This document shows positions 9,737-15,261 of a stretch of 15,261 nt of DNA, piece by piece. Below the pieces are notes generated by a model that was given only the letters and a program-made list of their open reading frames with translations, was not told the origin of the DNA and made no database searches. Each line of letters begins with the position of its first letter. Positions within the stretch are counted from its first letter, which is position 1. This DNA is from Pseudomonadota bacterium (GTDB taxonomy: Bacteria > Pseudomonadota > Gammaproteobacteria > Xanthomonadales > Xanthomonadaceae): assembly GCA_023444765.1 (NCBI GenBank), contig JAEXLY010000082.1, positions 1 through 15,261 on the forward strand. The letters are read 5' to 3'. A program made the translations under genes and the position numbers.

Positions 9737-10047
9737 GGAACGTCTCCCGGCTGCGGGACGGTTGCCGTCCTGAGGGACAGTCGATCGGGGCTTCGGGCGG
9801 ACGCTGCACCTGTCGGCCGGGAATCGCTCATCGCTCGATCAGGACCGCGTCGCGGCCCGGCCCGCGCCGCGGGTCGAGGAGCAGGCCCCTGACCGGAGCG
9901 GCCTCCGCCCACAAGCCCGGCACCGCCACCCGATCCACGTCCGCCCGGGTCTCCTCAGACCGGGATGACCCTTTTTTGCCGGCCCGCAATGATCCGGCCA
10001 GCACGCTTGCGGGGATAGACTCGCGTGCTTTCCCAACGGGAACGGTG
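9737..10047. other. 311-bp gap between GH3 terminator and yfcG; no clear gene
   Basis: I see no supported coding gene. It contains a short hairpin GGACGG-TTG-CCGTCC (9756-9770) and a second T-run with a stem before it (9944-9977). It also holds a 7-bp dyad AGCACGC...GCGTGCT (10000-10029) bracketing a possible -10, TAGACT (10016-10021), for yfcG. An open frame on the minus strand ending at 9828 lacks a plausible start. Confidence 0.5.
9944..9977 (+). terminator. Possible second terminator upstream of yfcG
   Basis: CCCGGGTCT and AGACCGGG (9944-9952 / 9957-9964) form a stem with one bulge. Alternatively GGGTC (9947-9951) pairs with GACCC (9967-9971), which is followed immediately by six T residues (9972-9977). 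The two pairings are mutually exclusive. No transcript is known that would need terminating here. Confidence 0.35.
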
Positions 10048-10758
10048 ATGATCGACCTGCACTACTGGCCCACCCCCAACGGCCACAAGATCACCCTGAT
10101 GCTCGAGGAACTGGCCGAGGCCGGCGCCGCGCTCGAGTACCGCATCCGCCCGGTCAACATCGGCCAGGGCGACCAGTTCCGTGCGGAGTTCCTCGAGATC
10201 TCGCCCAACAACAAGATGCCGGCCATCGTCGACCATGCCCCGGCCGACGGCGGCCCGCCGCTGAGCGTGTTCGAATCCGGCGCGATCCTGCTGTACCTGG
10301 CCGAGAAGACCGGCCGTTTCCTGCCGTCCGGCCTGCGCGGACGCACCACCACGCTGGAATGGCTGTTCTGGCAGATGGGAGGACTGGGCCCGATGACCGG
10401 GCAGTACGGCCACTTCCATGTCTATGCGCCCGAATCGATCGACTATGCGAAGAAGCGCTACGCCGGCGAAGCCAACCGGCTGCTTGGCGTGCTCGACCAC
10501 CGCCTGGCCGGGCGCCACTTCATCGCCGGTGACGAGTACACCATCGCCGACATGGCGGCGTATCCATGGATCGGCGCCTACGACAAGGCGCCGATCGACC
10601 TGTCGCCCTACCCGGAAGTGATGCGCTGGCAGACCGCGATCGCCGCACGGCCGGCGACGCGCCGCGCGTACGCGCTCGCGCAGGAGGTGAACCCGGACCT
10701 GGGCAAGCCGCTGAGCGACGAGCAGAGGCGGGTGCTGTTCGGTCTCCCGCCACGCTGA
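10048..10758 (+). CDS. yfcG: Glutathione S-transferase, YfcG/YghU (nu-class) disulfide-bond reductase type
   Basis: A 236-residue cytosolic GST closely resembling E. coli YfcG. It would catalyse glutathione-dependent disulfide reduction, with a weak classical transferase role. The thioredoxin-like domain starts at residue 2, with TPNGHKI (9-15) where YfcG keeps Thr9 and Asn11 for glutathione contact. SPNNKMPAIVDH (52-63) contains the cis-Pro58, and ESGAILLYLAEKTG (76-89) binds the gamma-glutamyl group. The all-helical C-terminal domain has LEWLFWQMGGLGPMTGQYGHF and IADMAAYPWI. The start at 10048 matches the E. coli N-terminus and has a GGGAA upstream; a GTG at 10045 is an alternative. It appears to be a single-gene unit unrelated to the glycoside locus. 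Confidence 0.92.
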   Translation: MIDLHYWPTPNGHKITLMLEELAEAGAALEYRIRPVNIGQGDQFRAEFLEISPNNKMPAIVDHAPADGGPPLSVFESGAILLYLAEKTGRFLPSGLRGRTTTLEWLFWQMGGLGPMTGQYGHFHVYAPESIDYAKKRYAGEANRLLGVLDHRLAGRHFIAGDEYTIADMAAYPWIGAYDKAPIDLSPYPEVMRWQTAIAARPATRRAYALAQEVNPDLGKPLSDEQRRVLFGLPPR

Positions 10759-10805
10759 AGGCGCCGTATCCGGGGCCATGCGCACGACTGCCGCGGCACC
10801 GCTCC

Positions 10806-10811
10806 TACAAT
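10806..10811 (+). promoter_or_regulatory. Candidate -10 box for the dipeptidyl peptidase gene
   Basis: TACAAT, one mismatch from TATAAT, lies 17 nt before the ATG at 10829 in the 70-bp gap after yfcG. No good -35 box is visible. If used, transcription would begin near 10818 and leave a leader of only about 10-20 nt. Confidence 0.4.
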
Positions 10812-10828
10812 AGGACGGTGTTCCACGG

Positions 10829-13126
10829 ATGCCGTCCATGCGCCTGACCGCCCTGCTCGCCATGACCCTGATCGCCGCCACGGCCGCGCACGCCGCGCCC
10901 GACACCCCGCGCAAGCTCACCCTGGAGGCGATCACCGGCGACGCGCCGCTGTCCGGCCCCACGCTGATGAAGCCCCAGGTCGCGCCCGACGGGTCGCGCG
11001 TGACCTTCCTGCGCGGCAGGCAGGACGACCGCAACCGGCTCGACCTGTGGGAGTACGACGTGGCCAGCGGCCAGACGCGGATCCTGGTCGACTCGCAGGT
11101 GGTGCTGCCCGGCGAGGAAACCCTGAGCGACGAGGAGAAGGCGCGGCGCGAGCGCCAGCGCATCGCCGGGCTGTCGGGCATCGTCGACTACCAGTGGGCG
11201 CCGGACTCGCGCCGGCTGCTGTTCCCGCTCGGCGGCGAGCTGTACCTGTACGACCTGGAGCGCAGCGGCAGCGCCGCGGTACGCAAGCTCACCGATGGCG
11301 AGGGCTTCGCGACCGACCCGCGGATCTCGCCGGCCGGCGGCTACGTCAGCTTCGTGCGCGCACGCGACCTGTGGGTGATCGACCTGCGCGACGGCAGGCA
11401 ACTGCGTCTGACCTTCGACGGCAGCGACACCATCGGCAACGGCGTGGCCGAATTCGTGGCCGACGAGGAGATGGACCGCCATACCGGCTACTGGTGGGCG
11501 CCGGACGATTCGGCCATCGCCTTCGCCCGGATCGACGAATCGCCGGTGCCGCTGGTGCGCCGCTACGAGATGTACGCCGACCGCACCGAAGTCGTCGAGC
11601 AGCGCTATCCGGCCGCGGGCGAGCGCAACGTGCTGGTGCAGCTGGGCGTCATCGCCCCGCGCGCCGGCGCGAGACCGCAGTGGATCGACCTGGGCCCGGA
11701 ACAGGACATCTACCTCGCGCGCGTGGACTGGCGCGATCCGCAGCGCCTGACCTTCCAGCGCCAGTCGCGCGACCAGCAGCGCCTGGACCTGGTCGAGACC
11801 ACGCTGGCCAGCGGCGCCCAGCGCATCCTCGTCACCGAAACCTCGAAGACCTGGGTGCCGTTGCACAACAGCCTGCGCTTCCTGCCCGACGGGCGCTTCC
11901 TGTGGTCCTCCGAACGCGACGGCTACGAACACCTGTACCTGGCCTCGGAAGACGGCGGCCAGCTGGTCCAGCTCACCCGAGGGCAATGGCCGGTCGACGC
12001 CCTGCTCGCGGTGGACCAGGCCGCCGGACTGGTCTACTTCAGCGCCGGCATGCGCGCTTCGCCGCCCGGGGCCGCCGCGGATGCCGCGTTGCCGGTCGCC
12101 GCACCGACCGAACGCCACGTGCACGTGGTGCCGCTGGAAGGCGGCCCGGTGCGTACGCTCTCGCAGGCGCCGGGCACCCACAACGCCAGCTTCGCGCGCA
12201 ATGCCAGCGTGTACGTGGACAACTGGTCCAACACCACCACGCCGCCGCAGATCGAACTGCTGCGCGCCGACGGTACGCGCCTGGCCGTCCTCCTGCCCAA
12301 CGCGCTGGACGATGCGGACCATCCCTATGCGCCCTACCGCGTCGCGCACCGGCCCACCCGGTTCGGCACCCTCACCGCCGCCGACGGCAGCACCCCGTTG
12401 CACTACAGCCTGATCACCCCGCCGGACTTCGACCCGGCGCGCCGCTACCCGGTGGTGGTCTTCGTCTATGGCGGTCCCGCTGCGCAGACCGTGCTCGATA
12501 GCTGGCCCGGCCGCGCGGACGCGTTCTTCAACCAGTACCTGGCGCAGCAGGGCTACGTGGTGTTCTCGCTGGACAACCGCGGCACGCCGCGGCGCGGGCG
12601 GGAGTTCGGCGGCGCGCTGTACGGCGTGCAGGGGACGGTCGAGGTCGACGACCAGCGCAAGGGGGTGGAATGGCTGCGCGCCCAGCCCTGGGTGGATGGC
12701 CAGCGCATCGGCGTGCACGGCTGGTCCAACGGCGGCTACATGACCCTGATGCTGCTGGGCCGCGCGCCGCAGGACTACGCCTGCGGCGTGGCGGGCGCGC
12801 CGGTGACCGACTGGGCGCTGTACGACACGCACTACACCGAGCGCTACATGGGTCTGCCCGAGGCCAATCCCGGCGGCTATGCCGCCGCGCGCGTACTCGC
12901 CCATTCGGCCGACATCCGCCCCGGCGCGCTGCTGCTGGTGCACGGCATGGCCGACGACAACGTGCTTTTCAGCAACTCGACCGCGCTGATGAGCGACCTG
13001 CAGGCGCGCGGCACCAGCTTCGAGCTGATGACCTATCCCGGTGCCAAGCACGGACTGCGCGGCAAGGACGCGCTGCACCGCTACCGGCTGGCCGAATCGT
13101 TCCTGGCGCGCTGCCTGGCGCCGTAG
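10829..13126 (+). CDS. Secreted dipeptidyl peptidase IV (S9B family)
   Basis: A 765-residue exported serine peptidase that removes X-Pro (and X-Ala) dipeptides from peptide N-termini, probably in the periplasm or outside the cell. A signal peptide covers about residues 1-22 (ending AAHA). The beta-propeller follows (about 35-480), with DEEMDRHTGYWW containing Glu213-Glu214, which matches the DPP-IV double-Glu that binds the substrate amino terminus. The alpha/beta-hydrolase domain holds Ser633 in GWSNGGY, Asp709 in HGMADDN and His741 in AKHG, a complete triad with the spacing of human DPP4. VFVYGGPAAQ carries the oxyanion-hole Tyr. The ATG at 10829 is used; an ATG at 10838 gives an equally good signal peptide. 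No strong ribosome binding site precedes either. It converges on the YdcF-like gene with a 6-bp gap. Confidence 0.93.
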   Translation: MPSMRLTALLAMTLIAATAAHAAPDTPRKLTLEAITGDAPLSGPTLMKPQVAPDGSRVTFLRGRQDDRNRLDLWEYDVASGQTRILVDSQVVLPGEETLSDEEKARRERQRIAGLSGIVDYQWAPDSRRLLFPLGGELYLYDLERSGSAAVRKLTDGEGFATDPRISPAGGYVSFVRARDLWVIDLRDGRQLRLTFDGSDTIGNGVAEFVADEEMDRHTGYWWAPDDSAIAFARIDESPVPLVRRYEMYADRTEVVEQRYPAAGERNVLVQLGVIAPRAGARPQWIDLGPEQDIYLARVDWRDPQRLTFQRQSRDQQRLDLVETTLASGAQRILVTETSKTWVPLHNSLRFLPDGRFLWSSERDGYEHLYLASEDGGQLVQLTRGQWPVDALLAVDQAAGLVYFSAGMRASPPGAAADAALPVAAPTERHVHVVPLEGGPVRTLSQAPGTHNASFARNASVYVDNWSNTTTPPQIELLRADGTRLAVLLPNALDDADHPYAPYRVAHRPTRFGTLTAADGSTPLHYSLITPPDFDPARRYPVVVFVYGGPAAQTVLDSWPGRADAFFNQYLAQQGYVVFSLDNRGTPRRGREFGGALYGVQGTVEVDDQRKGVEWLRAQPWVDGQRIGVHGWSNGGYMTLMLLGRAPQDYACGVAGAPVTDWALYDTHYTERYMGLPEANPGGYAAARVLAHSADIRPGALLLVHGMADDNVLFSNSTALMSDLQARGTSFELMTYPGAKHGLRGKDALHRYRLAESFLARCLAP

Positions 13127-13132
13127 CGCCGC

Positions 13133-13822
13133 TCAGCTCAATCGCGCCAGCATGCGCTGGTGCCCGATCAGGCGCGCCCAGCGCGCGCCGAGATCGGTCC
13201 AGCACACATAGGCGGCTTCGCTGGCCAGCCTCCACAGCGCACGCGGCCGCCACGAGAGCGCGGGTTCGGCCGCGCACAACTCCCAGCGCAGGCCGAGCTG
13301 CCCGGCCAGCAGCGCGCAGCGTGCAAGGTGGTAGCGGCTGCTGAGCAGGGTGACCGGCTCGGGCGCCGCGCCCGGCGGCCAGAGCGCCCGCGCGTTGCGC
13401 AGGTTCTGCAGGGTGTCGCGCGAACGGTCCTCCAGCACCAGTGGCGCATCGGCCGGGACCCCGAGTTCGATCAGGCGCTGGCGGGCGAGCGCCGCTTCCG
13501 TCGGCGCCCCCGCGGGGCCTCCACCAAGGAGGAACATGCTGTCCGGCGGGCGCTGTTGCCACAGGCCGGCGGCGCGCTGCAGGCGCGCCTGGAAGTCGGG
13601 ATCGGGACGGCCCTGCGGCGCGTGCTTGCCGAAGAGCAGCACCGTCTGTCCACGGGCCGGCTGGAAGGGCGCGCTGCGCGCGACGCGGACCACGTGCACG
13701 AGGTAGCCCACGTACACCACGCCGAGGCTTGCGGCACAGGCCAGCGTGGCGACCGCCAGCGAATGCAGGGCGTCGCGATCGGCCAGCAGGGCCAGCCTGT
13801 GGGCAAGGCGCGAGCGGGGCAT
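13133..13822 (-). CDS. YdcF/SanA/ElyC family (DUF218) membrane protein
   Basis: A 229-residue protein with one N-terminal membrane segment at about residues 20-45 and a DUF218 domain after it. Family motifs are VLLFG (61-65), LLGGG (99-103), TEA (108-110), LEDRSRDTLQNLRNA (130-144) and SRYHLARC (162-169). E. coli relatives SanA and ElyC affect envelope integrity and peptidoglycan or lipid-carrier metabolism; the biochemical reaction is not settled. The start at 13822 has GGAG about 10 nt upstream. The gene is divergent from the ketosynthase genes, with a 113-bp shared upstream region, and convergent with the peptidase gene. A link to the pigment cluster is possible from position only. Confidence 0.85.
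   Translation of the reverse strand: MPRSRLAHRLALLADRDALHSLAVATLACAASLGVVYVGYLVHVVRVARSAPFQPARGQTVLLFGKHAPQGRPDPDFQARLQRAAGLWQQRPPDSMFLLGGGPAGAPTEAALARQRLIELGVPADAPLVLEDRSRDTLQNLRNARALWPPGAAPEPVTLLSSRYHLARCALLAGQLGLRWELCAAEPALSWRPRALWRLASEAAYVCWTDLGARWARLIGHQRMLARLS
13144..13163. other. Hairpin at the convergent 3' ends
   Basis: GCGCCAGC (13144-13151) pairs with GCTGGTGC (13156-13163), 8 bp including one G-T pair, with a 4-nt loop. It lies inside the last codons of the YdcF-like gene, 18 bp beyond the peptidase stop. It could help end the peptidase transcript but has no T-run. Confidence 0.25.
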
Positions 13823-13876
13823 GCACGCGGGCTCCGTGGCCAGGGAAGGCCCAGTCTATCCTCACCGGACGGTCGC

Positions 13877-13882
13877 TATACT
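13877..13882 (+). promoter_or_regulatory. Candidate -10 box for the ketosynthase operon
   Basis: TATACT, one mismatch from consensus, lies in the 113-bp divergent intergenic region. Transcription from about 13889 would give a leader of about 20 nt to a GTG at 13909 or about 47 nt to the ATG at 13936. No clear -35 box is present. Confidence 0.45.
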
Positions 13883-13935
13883 CGGGCGCCTTTCGCCCGC
13901 GAGCCGCCGTGCCAGCACCCTCCCTGCCCCAACGC

Positions 13936-15138
13936 ATGCCGCCCGTCGCCCTGCGCGCGTTCAGCGCGACCACGGCCCTGGGCACCGGTATTGCGGCGCA
14001 GGCCGCGGCCCTGGCCGCCCGGCGCGGCGGCCGGCGCAGCAACGACTTCGGCGCCAACCCGCTGCCCACCTGGATCGGCCGCGTGGACGGCATCGAGGAT
14101 GCGCCGCTGCCGGCGCACCTGGCCGGATGGGAGTGCCGCAACAACCGCCTCGCGTGGCTCGCCCTGCAGCAGGATGGTCTGCCCGACGCGCTGCAGGCGC
14201 TGGTCGCGCGCCATGGCGCCGAACGCGTCGCCCTGGTGGTCGGCACTTCGACCTCCAGCATCGGCGCCAGCGAGGAAGGCTATGCGCGCGCGCAGACCGA
14301 CGCGCAGGGCCGGCCCTGCTTTCCCGAGGACCTGCGCCGCCCGATCGTGCACACCCCGCATTCGCTGGGCGATTTCCTGCAGCACGCCACCGGGCTGCGG
14401 GGGCCCTGCGTGACCGTGGCCACCGCCTGTTCCTCCAGCGCCAAGGTCTTCGCCCAGGCCGCGCGCCTGATCCGTGCCGGCGTGGTCGATGCGGCCGTGG
14501 TCGGCGGGGTGGACACGCTGTGCGGCAGCGTGCTGTTCGGCTTCAACGCGCTGGGCCTGGTCTCGCGCGACCCGTGCCGGCCGTTCGATGCCCGGCGCGA
14601 TGGACTGTCGCTGGGCGAGGCCGGCGGCTTCGCCCTGCTCGAGCGCGCCACGTCCGGCGAGACAGGGCTGCAGCTGCGCGGTTACGGGGAATCCAGCGAC
14701 GCGCACCACATGTCCGCGCCGCATCCCGAAGGCCTGGGCGCCACCCTGGCGATGCGCGATGCGCTGGCGCGCGCCGGCATCGAGCCCGGCGAGGTGGGTT
14801 ACCTCAACCTGCATGGCACGTCGACCCCGGCCAACGATGCGATCGAGGCGCGCGCCGTCGCGGCGCTGTTTCCGGACACCCTGCATGCGAGTTCCACCAA
14901 GGGCTGGACCGGGCACACCCTGGGCGCGGCCGGCATCGTCGAATCGGTCATCGCCCTGCTCGCGCTGCGCGACGGCGTGCTGCCCGGGATCCTCAACAGC
15001 GACGCGCCCGATCCGGATTGCGGCCCGCAGATCCGCTTCGACAACGCCCGGCGCGACATCGGGTACGCGATGAACAACTCCTTCGGCTTCGGCGGCAACA
15101 ACTGCTCGCTGGTGTTCGGGCGCGGGGTGGCGGCATGA
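13936..15138 (+). CDS. Beta-ketoacyl-ACP synthase of an aryl-polyene/xanthomonadin-type cluster
   Basis: A 400-residue FabB/FabF-fold condensing enzyme that would elongate an ACP-bound acyl or polyene chain with malonyl-ACP. The catalytic set is complete: Cys165 in VATACSSS, His293 in LHGTSTPAND and His327 in GWTGHTLGAAG, with the C-terminal GFGGNN loop. The CRNNRLAWL segment near residues 66-74 resembles the ketosynthases of aryl-polyene gene clusters, as distinct from housekeeping FabF. It overlaps the next gene by ATGA, so the two are translationally coupled, as ketosynthase and chain-length-factor pairs often are. I chose the ATG at 13936 because it starts five residues before the first conserved strand, as in homologues. 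A GTG at 13909, nine residues earlier with a weak GCGAG upstream, is a real alternative. Confidence 0.85.
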   Translation: MPPVALRAFSATTALGTGIAAQAAALAARRGGRRSNDFGANPLPTWIGRVDGIEDAPLPAHLAGWECRNNRLAWLALQQDGLPDALQALVARHGAERVALVVGTSTSSIGASEEGYARAQTDAQGRPCFPEDLRRPIVHTPHSLGDFLQHATGLRGPCVTVATACSSSAKVFAQAARLIRAGVVDAAVVGGVDTLCGSVLFGFNALGLVSRDPCRPFDARRDGLSLGEAGGFALLERATSGETGLQLRGYGESSDAHHMSAPHPEGLGATLAMRDALARAGIEPGEVGYLNLHGTSTPANDAIEARAVAALFPDTLHASSTKGWTGHTLGAAGIVESVIALLALRDGVLPGILNSDAPDPDCGPQIRFDNARRDIGYAMNNSFGFGGNNCSLVFGRGVAA

Positions 15139-15261
15139 GCGCCCTGGTCGCGCGGATCGCCGGTGTCGGCTACTGGAGCGACGGCCTGCCCGACTGGGCT
15201 GCCGCGCGGGCCTTCGCCGCCTCCGGCGCGCTGCCGGGCGACCCGCCCGCCAGGCCCGCGC
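15135..15261 (+). CDS. Partial gene: ketosynthase-like chain-length factor, N-terminus only
   Basis: Forty-two codons are visible before the window ends. The ATG overlaps the preceding stop (ATGA). The start reads MSALVARIAGVGYWSDGLPD, followed by WAAARAFAASGALPGDPPARPA. This pattern of a short strand, a Gly-rich turn, W..AR, then a Pro-rich RPAP-like segment resembles the N-terminus of the beta-ketoacyl synthase N-terminal-like proteins (PF13723, chain-length factor) of aryl-polyene clusters. With so little sequence, the family call rests on this resemblance plus the coupling to a ketosynthase. Confidence 0.65.
   Translation, partial: MSALVARIAGVGYWSDGLPDWAAARAFAASGALPGDPPARPA

Noticed and set aside
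9828..10020. Minus-strand frame ending at 9828 (…GRDAVLIER) with plausible codon use.
   Set aside because: No ATG or ribosome binding site; it merges upstream into the yfcG shadow. At best a gene remnant, so not listed as a CDS.
10805..13078. Minus-strand open frame antisense to dipeptidyl peptidase IV.
   Set aside because: His/Arg/Val-rich shadow with no signal or motif, whereas the plus frame has a full S9 triad.

Overview
The window is about 15 kb of very GC-rich bacterial DNA with tightly packed genes. Codon use is strongly GC at third positions, which also produces long spurious antisense open frames. The gene content points to Lysobacteraceae/Xanthomonadaceae (Luteimonas-, Lysobacter- or Xanthomonas-like): a TIGR01782-type TonB-dependent receptor with a cupin_8 partner, an ExoP/CelD-like GH3 enzyme, a bacterial dipeptidyl peptidase IV, and an aryl-polyene (xanthomonadin-type) ketosynthase pair. 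I see no phage, IS element, CRISPR array, tRNA or rRNA.

Region by region: (1) 32-1267 (+) is a CPA2-type cation:proton antiporter, convergent with the next block. (2) 1293-2306 and 2401-5454 (both -) are a cupin_8 Fe(II)-oxygenase-like protein and, upstream of it, a large TonB-dependent receptor, in operon order receptor then cupin. (3) 5799-6809 (-) is a LacI-family repressor. (4) 7090-9684 (+), divergent from lacI, is a GH3 exo-beta-glucanase/beta-glucosidase lipoprotein ending in a strong intrinsic terminator. (5) 10048-10758 (+) is a YfcG-like glutathione S-transferase. (6) 10829-13126 (+) is a secreted S9 dipeptidyl peptidase IV. (7) 13133-13822 (-) is a YdcF/SanA-family membrane protein. 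(8) 13936-15138 (+) is a beta-ketoacyl-ACP synthase, translationally coupled (ATGA) to a second ketosynthase-like gene that runs off the window. This last pair looks like the edge of an aryl-polyene/xanthomonadin-type pigment cluster.

The central part (2.3-9.7 kb) reads as one carbohydrate-utilisation locus. The receptor would import a beta-glucan-derived oligosaccharide across the outer membrane, the GH3 lipoprotein would trim it from the non-reducing end, and the LacI protein would sense the product. The best sequence evidence is an identical 14-bp dyad with a central CG (TGACAACGCTGTCA). It occurs in the same orientation relative to both target genes and at almost the same distance (86 and 84 nt) from the receptor and GH3 start codons. 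The receptor promoter also carries a second LacI-type dyad that closely resembles the Xanthomonas xylose/xylan box, which suggests dual control. No inner-membrane sugar transporter lies in this locus.
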